Below, one piece after another: positions 13,939 to 21,974 of a stretch of DNA of 28,687 nucleotides. Position 1 is the first letter of the stretch, and each line of letters begins with the position of its first letter. A program made the position numbers and the translations under genes. The notes under the pieces were generated by a model, which had not been told where the DNA came from, ran no database searches, and worked only from the letters and a program-made list of their open reading frames with translations. Source of the DNA: JABWBR01 sp036741235 (GTDB taxonomy: Bacteria; Bacteroidota; Bacteroidia; Chitinophagales; Saprospiraceae); NCBI GenBank assembly GCA_036741235.1, contig DAINSQ010000048.1, forward strand, positions 1 through 28,687, written 5' to 3'.

Positions 13939-15069
13939 ATGCGCTTTAGCGACGTCATAGGACAGACATACCCCAAGCAGATACTGCGGCAAATGGCCAC
14001 CGGGTCGCGATTGCCGCACGCTTTGTTGCTGTTGGGGCCTGCCGGTAGCGGTAAAAAAGCGCTTGCATTGGCGCTCGCACAATATGTTATGTGTGAAAAT
14101 CGCAACGCCGAAGATGCCTGCGGTCAATGCAGCGCATGTCGCAAAGTAGAAAAACTACTGCATCCCGATCTCCACTTTTCATTTCCCAGTGTTGGTACCA
14201 ATGCCGCCAGCGAAACTTTTCTGCCGCAATGGCGCAGCGCCATAGCAGAAAACCCGTATTTCGACGTCAACCATTGGCTTCAGCTGATCGGCGCCGAAAA
14301 CAAGCAGGGCAATATTACCAAGGAAGAATGCGTCAATATAATTCGGAAACTCAGCCTCAAAACGTTTGAAGGCGAATACAAGATATTGATCATGTGGTTG
14401 CCCGAATATTTGGGTAAAGAAGGCAACCGCTTGTTGAAAATGATAGAGGAGCCCCCTGACCAAACGCTTTTTTTCCTGCTGGCAGAAAACCAGGAACTCA
14501 TTTTGCCCACCATCCTGTCGCGCTGCCAGTTGGTAAAAGTGCCGCCCCTCAATGATTCAGATATTGTGGAGGGCTTGGTCAAACGCGGGTTGGCTGGGCA
14601 AAAAGAGTCCGAAGGCGTAGCCTTTTTGGCCGACGGCAATTTTTTTGAGGCTTGCAACCTCGTCGCCGATCACCAGCACGACTATGCCGAAAGGCTACTT
14701 GGCTGGCTGCGCAAAGCCTACGCCGGCAACGGCATCGAACTAGTGCGCTGGTCGGAAGACATAGCCGGCATAGGCCGCGAAAAACAAAAGCAGTTTTTGC
14801 GCTATGCGCTGCACTTCATGCGGGAGTATATGGCGCTCCTCATTACCGGCAATACCAGGGTGCGATTGCAGCCCGAGGAATTGCAGACGGCACAAAAACT
14901 GACGAGCGTTATCGCTTTTGATCAGATAGAACGGATAGGGCATCTTTTTGACGAATGCAGCTATCACGTCGAACGCAACGCCAATCCAAAAGTGTTGTTC
15001 CTCGACGCGTCTATCCAGTTGCACAATATTATTAAACGAAAGATCACGGCGCCCAAACCTGCTCACTAG
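13939..15069 (+). CDS. holB: DNA polymerase III delta' subunit (clamp loader)
   Basis: 376 residues. Delta' is part of the clamp loader that places the sliding clamp on primed DNA. The N-terminal AAA+ module starts FSDVIGQTYPKQILRQM. The P-loop reads GPAGSGKK (residues 33-40), with Lys in place of the Ser/Thr after the key Lys, in line with delta' usually not being an ATPase. A zinc module with Cys52, Cys61, Cys64 and Cys67 (CGQCSAC) follows, as does the conserved LSRC motif (ILSRCQLVKVPPL). The C-terminal helical collar completes the length. It lies directly before the ricT-type gene (32-base gap), as in Bacillus, where holB precedes yaaT/ricT. Confidence 0.88.
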   Translation: MRFSDVIGQTYPKQILRQMATGSRLPHALLLLGPAGSGKKALALALAQYVMCENRNAEDACGQCSACRKVEKLLHPDLHFSFPSVGTNAASETFLPQWRSAIAENPYFDVNHWLQLIGAENKQGNITKEECVNIIRKLSLKTFEGEYKILIMWLPEYLGKEGNRLLKMIEEPPDQTLFFLLAENQELILPTILSRCQLVKVPPLNDSDIVEGLVKRGLAGQKESEGVAFLADGNFFEACNLVADHQHDYAERLLGWLRKAYAGNGIELVRWSEDIAGIGREKQKQFLRYALHFMREYMALLITGNTRVRLQPEELQTAQKLTSVIAFDQIERIGHLFDECSYHVERNANPKVLFLDASIQLHNIIKRKITAPKPAH

Positions 15070-15101
15070 CAGCCGCGCTGTCGACATAAATTGAACGCCA
15101 C

Positions 15102-16517
15102 ATGGGATGTTTAGGATGTACCTGCTCGGTAAGCGGCAATTCCAACGATAAGCCGATGGGCTGCCGCAGCGGCGGCTGTGCCAGCGGCGGCTGCAACCGC
15201 ATGAATACCTTCGACTGGCTCACCAGCCTCGATATAGCCGACATCGAATCGGTCGATATCATTGAGGTGACTTTCAAAAACGGCGCCCGCAAGGGATTTT
15301 ACCGCGACGATAACGCCGCCCGCGTTACTACCGGCGATATGGTAGTGGTGGATACCGGCAACGGCTACGACGTAGGCCGCGTAAGCCTTACCGGCGAACT
15401 GGTGCGCCTGCAAATGAAGAAAAAACGCATCAGCGAAGATAGCGTGATGACCGGCGTGATCCGCCGCGCCAACGAACGCGACCTCGAACGCCTGCAAGAA
15501 GCCCGCGAACTGGAAAAAGAAACGATGGTGCACGCCCGCGCTATCGCCCGCATGCTGGGCCTCGATATGAAAATCGGCGACGTGGAGTTTCAGGGCGATA
15601 AACGCAAGGCGACCTTCTTTTATACCGCCGACGGCCGCGTCGACTTCCGGGAATTGATCCGCCACTACGCCAAAGAATTTAAAGTAAAAATCGAAATGCG
15701 CCAGATTGGCGCCCGCCAGGAATCAGCCCGCATCGGCGGCATCGGCTCCTGTGGGCGTGAGTTGTGCTGCTCTACCTGGCTCACCGATTTCCGCTCGGTG
15801 TCTACCGCCGCCGCCCGTTACCAAAACCTGGCCATCAACCAGGCTAAACTGTCGGGCCAATGCGGCCGCCTCAAATGTTGCCTCAATTACGAACTCGATA
15901 CCTACCTCGACGCCCTGGAAAACTTCCCCAAAGGCGCAGAGAAATTGTATACACAAGTGGGTACCGCTATTCTGGTCAAAACCGACATTTTCAAGGGATT
16001 AATGTTCTATATCCTTGAAAATGAAAAAGTAAGAGGCAAAATGTACGCCCTCGAACTGGCCAACGTGAAAGAAATTCTGGAAATGAACAGCCGCGGCGAA
16101 AAACCTGCCGACCTGGGAGCTGTTACAGTAGTAGTGAGCGATAACGACGAAGGCCCGCTCGATTTCGAGGATGTAACCGGCGCTATCGAATTGCCGCCCG
16201 ACGAAAAACGCCGCAAAAAGAAAAAGAAGAAAAAACGCGGCCCCGACGGCCCCACCGATAACAGAGGTTCAGGCGGCGGCCCACGCCCGCCGGCCCCAGG
16301 CCAGGGCGGCCCGCGTGCAGGCGGCCCGCCGCAGGGCAACCAGCCGCCGCGCCGCCCCGATGACCGCCGCGACAATAGGCCCGACAACCGGCGCGATAAC
16401 CGGCCACCGGCTAATAAGCCTGACAACCGCCCCGACAACCGGCCGCCGCGCAATGATGACCGACCGCCGCGCAATGACGACCGGCGCAATAAACGAAACT
16501 GGAAACGCAAAGGTTAA
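15102..16517 (+). CDS. ricT: PSP1-domain protein, RicT/YaaT family, with basic disordered tail
   Basis: 471 residues. In Bacillus, RicT joins an Fe-S-containing complex with RicA and RicF that acts in mRNA maturation and sporulation control; whether this protein does so is not known. Residues 1-31 are unusually Cys-rich (Cys3, 6, 8, 21, 26, 31). An N-terminal beta domain (about 52-100) and the PSP1 C-terminal domain (about 150-270) follow, with the family's cysteines in GSCGRELCCSTW and GQCGRLKCCLNYE. From about residue 360 the chain becomes a disordered basic tail: a run of lysines, Gly/Pro-rich segments, then repeated DNRPDNR and PPRNDDR blocks. Such tails bind nucleic acid or ribosomes in other proteins, an inference here. 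It sits between holB and lpdA, 18 bases before lpdA. Confidence 0.85.
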   Translation: MGCLGCTCSVSGNSNDKPMGCRSGGCASGGCNRMNTFDWLTSLDIADIESVDIIEVTFKNGARKGFYRDDNAARVTTGDMVVVDTGNGYDVGRVSLTGELVRLQMKKKRISEDSVMTGVIRRANERDLERLQEARELEKETMVHARAIARMLGLDMKIGDVEFQGDKRKATFFYTADGRVDFRELIRHYAKEFKVKIEMRQIGARQESARIGGIGSCGRELCCSTWLTDFRSVSTAAARYQNLAINQAKLSGQCGRLKCCLNYELDTYLDALENFPKGAEKLYTQVGTAILVKTDIFKGLMFYILENEKVRGKMYALELANVKEILEMNSRGEKPADLGAVTVVVSDNDEGPLDFEDVTGAIELPPDEKRRKKKKKKKRGPDGPTDNRGSGGGPRPPAPGQGGPRAGGPPQGNQPPRRPDDRRDNRPDNRRDNRPPANKPDNRPDNRPPRNDDRPPRNDDRRNKRNWKRKG

Positions 16518-16535
16518 TTCATAATTATTGACATA

Positions 16536-17939
16536 ATGACATACGACGTTGTAGTGATCGGCTCGGGCCCCGGCGGCTATGTAGCAGCTATCAGGGCCGC
16601 ACAACTTGGCCAGAAAACCGCTATCATCGAGCGATATAATACCCTGGGGGGCACTTGCCTCAATGTAGGCTGTATCCCCTCCAAAGCGCTGCTCGACTCT
16701 TCTGAACACTATCACAATGCCGCCGAAAGATTTGCCCAACACGGCATCGATGTGAAAGGATTATCGGTCAATATGAAACAGATGATCCAGCGCAAAAATG
16801 AGGTGGTAGAGCAAACCGTGAAAGGCCTCGATTTTTTAATGAAAAAAAATAAAATCGATGTCTATACCGGCCACGGATCATTCGTGTCGGCCAATCAGAT
16901 CCGCATCGCCAAAGCGGATGGATCAACAACCGATATCGAAACCAAACATACGATTATCGCCACCGGCTCCAAACCGATCACCCCGCCGGCCTTCCAATAC
17001 GATAAAAAACGGGTGATTACTTCTACCGAGGCCCTGCAAATCGACCACGTACCCCAAAATATGGTGGTGATCGGCGGCGGCGTTATCGGCCTTGAACTTG
17101 GCTCCGTATTTGCCCGCCTGGGTACCAAAATTGACGTGGTGGAGTTCCTCGACCGCATTATTCCCGGTATGGATGCCGACTGCGGTAAAGAGCTCCAGCG
17201 CTCGCTCAAAAAACTGGGTATGCAATTCCACCTTAGCCATGCCGTTACCGGCGTTAAAACAAAAGGCAAAAAGGTTATTGTTGAAGTGCAAAAACGCGAC
17301 AGCGAAGACAAGTTTACGATCGAAGCCGACTATTGCCTGGTGGCCATCGGCCGCAAACCCTATACCGACGGACTGGGCCTCGAAAATGTAGGTATCAAAA
17401 CCGACGACAAAGGCCGCATCGAAGTTGATGACCACCTCCAGACAAGCGTGAAGGGCATTTATGCCATAGGAGATGTGATCAAAGGCGCTATGCTGGCCCA
17501 TAAAGCGGAAGAAGAAGGCGTGTTTGTAGCTGAAACTATCGCCGGCCAACAACCGCATATCGACTATAATCTGATTCCCGGCGTGGTGTATACCTGGCCC
17601 GAAGTAGCCGGCGTGGGCCGCACCGAAGAACAACTCAAGGCGGAAGGCATTGCCTATAAATCAGGCAAATTCCCCTTCAAAGCACTGGGCCGCGCCCGCG
17701 CCAGCATGGATGTCGAGGGCATGGTAAAGGTGCTCGCCCATGCCGATACCGACGAAATCCTGGGCGTGCATATGGTGGGCCCCCGCACCGCCGATATGAT
17801 CGCCGAAGCCGTAGCCCTTATGGAGTTCCGAGCTTCCGCCGAAGACGCCGCCCGCATGAGCCACGCACACCCAACTTATACAGAGGCCTTCAAAGAAGCC
17901 GCACTGGCCGCTACGGACAACCGGGCCATACATGTTTAG
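16536..17939 (+). CDS. lpdA: Dihydrolipoyl dehydrogenase (E3)
   Basis: 467 residues, the normal E3 length. It reoxidises dihydrolipoyl groups of the 2-oxoacid dehydrogenase complexes and the glycine cleavage system, passing electrons through FAD to NAD+. The FAD-binding motif GSGPGGYVAAIRAAQLG begins at residue 9. The redox disulfide is Cys41/Cys46 (GGTCLNVGCIPSKALL). The NAD-binding motif GGGVIGLELGSVFARLG follows. GIYAIGDV marks the second FAD contact. The C-terminal catalytic pair is His445 and Glu450 (HAHPTYTE). It is 18 bases downstream of the ricT-type gene in the same direction, so co-transcription is possible. No E1 or E2 gene is in the window. Confidence 0.95.
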   Translation: MTYDVVVIGSGPGGYVAAIRAAQLGQKTAIIERYNTLGGTCLNVGCIPSKALLDSSEHYHNAAERFAQHGIDVKGLSVNMKQMIQRKNEVVEQTVKGLDFLMKKNKIDVYTGHGSFVSANQIRIAKADGSTTDIETKHTIIATGSKPITPPAFQYDKKRVITSTEALQIDHVPQNMVVIGGGVIGLELGSVFARLGTKIDVVEFLDRIIPGMDADCGKELQRSLKKLGMQFHLSHAVTGVKTKGKKVIVEVQKRDSEDKFTIEADYCLVAIGRKPYTDGLGLENVGIKTDDKGRIEVDDHLQTSVKGIYAIGDVIKGAMLAHKAEEEGVFVAETIAGQQPHIDYNLIPGVVYTWPEVAGVGRTEEQLKAEGIAYKSGKFPFKALGRARASMDVEGMVKVLAHADTDEILGVHMVGPRTADMIAEAVALMEFRASAEDAARMSHAHPTYTEAFKEAALAATDNRAIHV

Positions 17940-18009
17940 GAGGGGGGGACCTGGAGAGGGAGAGAGGGGGCGATTTTTGGGACTATTGGACTGTTGGACG
18001 GCCATCTAT

Positions 18010-18057
18010 GCGCGGGAGGATCACCCCTTTTAGGGGCCGGGGGCGCGGGAAAGCGAC
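18010..18057. repeat. 48-bp GC-rich repeat, copy 1
   Basis: It starts GCGCGGG and contains GGGGCCGGGGGCGCGGGA. It matches 18547-18594 at 41 of 48 positions by direct alignment. Function is unknown. Confidence 0.75.
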
Positions 18058-18178
18058 TTGGCGAGGGGGCGAGGGGGCGGCTTTGTAACCGCGCATAAAC
18101 CAATAAACTTATAAACTTATAAACGAACCGACAACAGAAACCCACAACCGACAACTGACAACCCACAACGAAGAACAA

Positions 18179-18199
18179 CTTACAACTTACAACCTACAA
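18179..18199. repeat. Heptamer repeat, three units
   Basis: CTTACAA, CTTACAA, CCTACAA, embedded in a longer degenerate 7-base-periodic tract (18124-18250) made mostly of CCNACAA-like units. Confidence 0.8.
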
Positions 18200-18252
18200 C
18201 AGAGAACCGACAACCAACAACCAACAACATAAAACCAACAACAAAAAAACCA

Positions 18253-18262
18253 NNNNNNNNNN
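18253..18262. other. Assembly gap (10 N)
   Basis: Ten N between an A-rich repeat tract and a poly-T run. The real distance may differ. Confidence 0.95.
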
Positions 18263-18340
18263 GTTTTTTTTTTTTTATTTTTTTGTGACTACCTTTTTGT
18301 ACTGCTACAGAACATGTATCGTTGTAAATGTCTGTATTTT

Positions 18341-18444
18341 CTAGGAGTGATATGTGCCGACCATAGGGCACTGCGACACGGCAAGCACCCACATCCCGAA
18401 CGAACCCGTGCAAGGCTAGGAGTGATATGTGCCGACCATAGGGC
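18341..18444. repeat. Pair of identical 29-bp direct repeats
   Basis: Copies at 18341-18369 and 18416-18444 start CTAGGAGTGATATGTGCCGA and end CCATAGGGC, separated by 46 bases. They are identical. Only two copies are seen, so a CRISPR array is not supported. A transposon or recombination scar is possible. Confidence 0.75.
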
Positions 18445-18546
18445 GCCGGCTTTGGAAGGACAGAGCAGGAGGGAGAGAGCGTGTGAGGGAGAGAGGGAGG
18501 GATTTCGCGACTTTGCGACTTTGTGACTCTGCGACTTTGTAACTGT

Positions 18547-18594
18547 GCGCGGGTGGGTCGCCACTTTCAGGGGCCGGGGGCGCGGGAGAGCAAC
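18547..18594. repeat. 48-bp GC-rich repeat, copy 2
   Basis: Second copy of the element at 18010-18057, same orientation, 7 mismatches, followed directly by the CATAAACCCATAAAC motif. Confidence 0.75.
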
Positions 18595-18638
18595 CGTGCA
18601 TAAACCCATAAACAAACCCCCAACCCACACGAAGAAAA

Positions 18639-18771
18639 CCTACAACTTACAACCTACAACTTACAACCTACAACCTACAACCTACAACCTACAACTTACA
18701 ACTTACAACCTACAACCTACAACTTACAACTTACAACCTACAACCTACAACCTACAACTTACAACCTACAA
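18639..18771. repeat. Heptamer tandem array, 19 units
   Basis: Nineteen uninterrupted 7-base units, each CCTACAA or CTTACAA, in irregular order. The array ends 58 bases before the rnr start codon. In one frame it translates as a repeating TTYNLQP pattern, which is a product of the 21-base super-period and not a real protein. Confidence 0.95.
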
Positions 18772-18829
18772 CGGACACACAACCCACAACCGACAGGAAC
18801 CATTTCCTCTAAATTATTGTATTTATTGC

Positions 18830-20998
18830 ATGACAAAAAACAGAAAAATAAAAATTAAGGATAAAAAACTGCCGGCGAAAGCCTTGCAGCGCGAAATCCT
18901 GAAGATGTTCAGGGCAAACCCCAAAAAACAGCTCAATCCCAAGCAGGTAGCAAAAAAACTGAAAGTTGACAATACCAGGGATTCTGTAATGTACGCCCTT
19001 GAAAAATTGGTAGAACAAGGGCATTTGACAAACCTTCCCGACTACAAGTTCAAGATCAAGCGCTCTGATATTCCACCCGCAGCTTCCGACGGAACAGGCC
19101 TGTATTCCGGCTACGTGGATATGACCCGCTTTGGCGATGCCTATATCACAATTGACGGTTTTGACCAGGATGTGCATGTGTCCGCTAAATACATGAATAC
19201 AGCGCTTCACGGCGATCATGTGCAACTACGCGTGTGGACGCGTCGCGGCCGCAGTCGCCCTGAAGGCGAGGTTGTATCGGTACTCGAACGCGCTACCGAG
19301 CATTTCCTGGGCACTATCTGGATATACCCCCGCTATGCCATCGTTGTCCCCGACAGCATTTATGTGCCGGTTGATATTTTGGTCAACCTTGAAGACGCCA
19401 AAGGCGCCAACGACGGCGACAAGGTAGTGGTGAAAGTGGTGAAATGGACCGAACCGCGCCTGGGTGCTCCGCAGGGCATCATCACCAGCGTGTTGGGTGC
19501 AATGGGGACTCATGATATCGAGATGAAAGCCATCCTCATCAACAATGGCTTCAACCTCGAATTCCCCGACGAAGTAATGGAAGAATCGGAGCAGCTGCCC
19601 GGTGTAACCACGGAAGAAGAAATTGCTCGCCGCCTTGACCTCCGGGAGGTGACTACATTCACCATCGACCCCGAAAATGCCAAAGATTTTGACGACGCAC
19701 TTTCTATCCGGTACCTCGAAAACGGACATTGCGAAATCGGCGTTCACATCGCGGACGTGTCGCACTATGTTCGCCCCGGAACTGCCCTCGACCGCGAAGC
19801 GTTCAGGCGATCTACTTCGGTGTATCTGGTCGACCGGGTATTGCCGATGCTGCCCGAACGGCTGTCGAATGAATTGTGCTCGTTGCGACCGTTGGAAGAC
19901 AAACTCACGTTTTCGGCTATTTTTGAATTCGACAAAGACGACAAAGCCGTCAGTCATTGGTTTGGGCGCACGATCATTCACTCCAACCGCCGTTTCACAT
20001 ACGAGGAAGTCCAACAAATCCTGGATGCCGGCGAAGGCGACTTTGCCGCCGAGCTTAAGCAACTCAACAGGCTGGCTACCAAATTGCGCCACCAGCGATT
20101 TAAAAAAGGCTCGATCAATTTTGAAACGGAAGAAGTGCAATTCAGATTAGACGAAAACGGTACGCCCATCGAGTTATATGCCAAAGAACGCAAGGAATCG
20201 CATATGCTTATCGAAGATTTCATGCTGCTGGCCAACCGCGAAGTGGCAACCTTTATTGCCAAAAAAGGTATAAGCCAGGAACATGAAATTCCCTTTGTTT
20301 ACCGCGTTCACGATGAGCCGAATATCGATAAAGTCGCCGAATTTGCCCTGTTTGCCCGCGAACTGGGTTTCGACATGAATATCAGTACCCCCCGCGAAAT
20401 CGGCCGTTCTTTCAACCGGCTGGTTGAAGCCGCACAAAACGATCCGGCACTTAAAGTGCTCGAACCTATCGCCATCCGCACAATGGCCAAAGCAATTTAT
20501 TCAACCGAAAATATTGGTCACTACGGACTGGGCTTCGAGTACTACACCCATTTCACTTCGCCCATTCGCCGGTATTCTGATGTATTGGCGCATCGCATAC
20601 TGGAGCGCAACCTGGGCGACGAAACCTGGCGTACCAAACAGGACAAACTGGAGGAGCAATGCCAGCATATTTCCCGCATGGAGCGCCGCGCTATGGATGC
20701 AGAGCGCGAGTCGGTGAAATACAAGCAGGCCGAATTTATGGAAAAACACATTGGCGAAGAATTTGACGGCTTTATCACCGGCATCAGCGAGCGCGGATTT
20801 TTTGTTGAACTCAAAGATACCCGCTGCGAGGGTATGGTCGGCTTCGAAACGCTCGACGAGCCCTTCGATTTCAGCGGCGGTCGCCTGCGTATACGCGGCA
20901 TGCGTTCAGGAAAAGTATACAAGATGGGCGACCAGGTGCGCGTAAAAGTTACCGCTACCGATCTGTTGCACAGGCGGATCGATATGGTATTGGCATAG
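18830..20998 (+). CDS. rnr: Ribonuclease R
   Basis: 722 residues from the ATG at 18830. The open frame extends about 95 codons further upstream, but that part translates the heptamer repeats and is excluded. RNase R is a processive 3'-to-5' exoribonuclease that degrades structured RNA. A winged-helix N-terminus (about 15-65) is followed by cold-shock-like OB domains, the RNB catalytic domain with Asp280, Asp286, Asp288 and Asp289 (TIDPENAKDFDDA), the Y/H-rich HYGLGFEYYTHFTSPIRRYSD segment, and a C-terminal S1 domain (about 640-720, FDGFITGISERGFFVELKD). The terminal basic tail common in E. coli RNase R is nearly absent. The next gene converges 7 bases away. Confidence 0.93.
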   Translation: MTKNRKIKIKDKKLPAKALQREILKMFRANPKKQLNPKQVAKKLKVDNTRDSVMYALEKLVEQGHLTNLPDYKFKIKRSDIPPAASDGTGLYSGYVDMTRFGDAYITIDGFDQDVHVSAKYMNTALHGDHVQLRVWTRRGRSRPEGEVVSVLERATEHFLGTIWIYPRYAIVVPDSIYVPVDILVNLEDAKGANDGDKVVVKVVKWTEPRLGAPQGIITSVLGAMGTHDIEMKAILINNGFNLEFPDEVMEESEQLPGVTTEEEIARRLDLREVTTFTIDPENAKDFDDALSIRYLENGHCEIGVHIADVSHYVRPGTALDREAFRRSTSVYLVDRVLPMLPERLSNELCSLRPLEDKLTFSAIFEFDKDDKAVSHWFGRTIIHSNRRFTYEEVQQILDAGEGDFAAELKQLNRLATKLRHQRFKKGSINFETEEVQFRLDENGTPIELYAKERKESHMLIEDFMLLANREVATFIAKKGISQEHEIPFVYRVHDEPNIDKVAEFALFARELGFDMNISTPREIGRSFNRLVEAAQNDPALKVLEPIAIRTMAKAIYSTENIGHYGLGFEYYTHFTSPIRRYSDVLAHRILERNLGDETWRTKQDKLEEQCQHISRMERRAMDAERESVKYKQAEFMEKHIGEEFDGFITGISERGFFVELKDTRCEGMVGFETLDEPFDFSGGRLRIRGMRSGKVYKMGDQVRVKVTATDLLHRRIDMVLA

Positions 20999-21005
20999 TT
21001 GACAA

Positions 21006-21554
21006 TCAAGCCCTTGCCATATTTTCCAATTTACAAAAAAGCAATGCCGCTAATACTATTCCGCTACCGCCCAAAAAAATCCATTTCAATGCGGTAAACG
21101 TTGCCGACAATACGGCTATTGCCGGGTTGAAATCCGGATATTGGAGCAACAGTAAGGTAACGGCGACATTTTCCGCCCAATCGGCCATACCTGAATAAAG
21201 TGGGAGCGTCGACCAACGGTTGCCGCCCAGGCGGTAGGTCAATGCCCCTATAAACAAGGCATAAATTGCAGGATAAGCCAGGTCTGCCGTCCATTCGGCA
21301 ATCAAGTATAAATTGCGCCCTTCCTCTCCGAAATCGGCCAGCCGGCGATCAACTTCCTCCGGAGTATACCACAATGACAAATCGAGGATCATCACTCCTC
21401 CTGATATCGACAAAATCTGATCGAGCAAGGAAGGTAGTATCAATGCCTGGAAGCAAATAAACGCCACAGCAACGGCAATTAAATGCCAGTTGTTGGAAAA
21501 ATAGGCCGTAACCCCCACCAGCCGGTCGTTGAATGCGTTTATTTGCCGTTTCAT
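21006..21554 (-). CDS. Four-helix membrane protein of unknown function
   Basis: 182 residues. Hydrophobic helices lie at about 22-42, 86-106, 122-142 and 155-177. Between helices 1 and 2 is a soluble stretch with YTPEEVDRRLADFGEEGR, followed by NLYLIAEWTADLAYPAIY. The ADWAENVAV segment in helix 3 is notable for polar residues within the membrane (Asp, Glu, Asn). No enzyme motif or named family is recognised with confidence, although similar hypothetical proteins are familiar from many bacteria. It converges on rnr with 7 bases between stops and is probably transcribed alone. Confidence 0.7.
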   Translation of the reverse strand: MKRQINAFNDRLVGVTAYFSNNWHLIAVAVAFICFQALILPSLLDQILSISGGVMILDLSLWYTPEEVDRRLADFGEEGRNLYLIAEWTADLAYPAIYALFIGALTYRLGGNRWSTLPLYSGMADWAENVAVTLLLLQYPDFNPAIAVLSATFTALKWIFLGGSGIVLAALLFCKLENMARA

Positions 21555-21639
21555 GATACATTTTAATTTTCTTCCTAATCATTAGCACAAAATTGGCTTG
21601 AATAGCCATTCGCAAGGTTCATCGGTAATCAAAAAAGGG

Positions 21640-21659
21640 TAAAAAAATGTAAAAAAGTA
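21640..21659. repeat. 20-bp inverted repeat, left arm
   Basis: TAAAAAAATGTAAAAAAGTA, 3 bases beyond the HPt stop. Its exact reverse complement lies at 25675-25694, upstream of the sensor kinase gene. Confidence 0.8.
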
Positions 21660-21662
21660 AGG

Positions 21663-21974
21663 CTAATACTCCTCTTCCAGGGCTTCACGCAACTCATTTT
21701 CCAATTGCGCCAACCACTCGGGGACTTTCTCAGCATTGGGTGATGACTCGATTTGTTCGCACAACAGGGCGACTTCTTCCAGGCCCACATACCGGCATTG
21801 GCTTTTTAGTCCATGAACAATAATAGCGATATTGGAAACATCTCCTTTTTCCATGGCCTGCCGCAACAGGTCAAGTTGTAATGGGATTTGCGTGCTGAAA
21901 ATCTCCAAAAAACGGGCTACCATGACCTCGTTTTGATCAAAAAGCTGATAAAGCAAGGTGCGGTCAATTTTCAT
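21663..21974 (-). CDS. HPt phosphotransfer protein
   Basis: 103 residues from the ATG at 21972-21974, inside the end of the sensor kinase gene (11-base overlap, 21964-21974). A longer frame starting at 22028 would overlap the kinase by 65 bases and is rejected. It is a helical HPt protein with the phospho-accepting His54 in IIVHGLKSQCRYVGL, followed by the LCEQIE helix. Such domains carry phosphate from the receiver domain of a hybrid kinase to a separate response regulator. The overlap means it is translationally coupled to the hybrid kinase, its probable partner. No downstream regulator is encoded next to it, so the final acceptor lies outside the window. Confidence 0.88.
   Translation of the reverse strand: MKIDRTLLYQLFDQNEVMVARFLEIFSTQIPLQLDLLRQAMEKGDVSNIAIIVHGLKSQCRYVGLEEVALLCEQIESSPNAEKVPEWLAQLENELREALEEEY

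Larger units (their letters stand above)
17940..18829. other. 890-bp gene-free repeat spacer before rnr
   Basis: No credible gene. In order: a G-rich purine stretch (17940-17973), a 48-bp GC-rich repeat (18010-18057, second copy 18547-18594), ATAAACTT octamers (about 18102-18124), a degenerate 7-base-periodic tract rich in CCNACAA (18124-18250), a 10-N gap, a poly-T run (18264-18292), two 29-bp direct repeats (18341-18369, 18416-18444), GACTTTGCGACTTTGTGACT-type repeats (18510-18540), and the long heptamer array (18639-18771). Confidence 0.75.

Noticed and set aside
18341..18444. CRISPR array
   Set aside because: Only two copies of the 29-bp repeat are present, there is one spacer, and no cas gene is nearby.
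18545..18829. N-terminal extension of RNase R with a TTYNLQP repeat
   Set aside because: The 7-base array read in a 21-base super-period gives this pattern. The RNase R family homology starts at the ATG at 18830.
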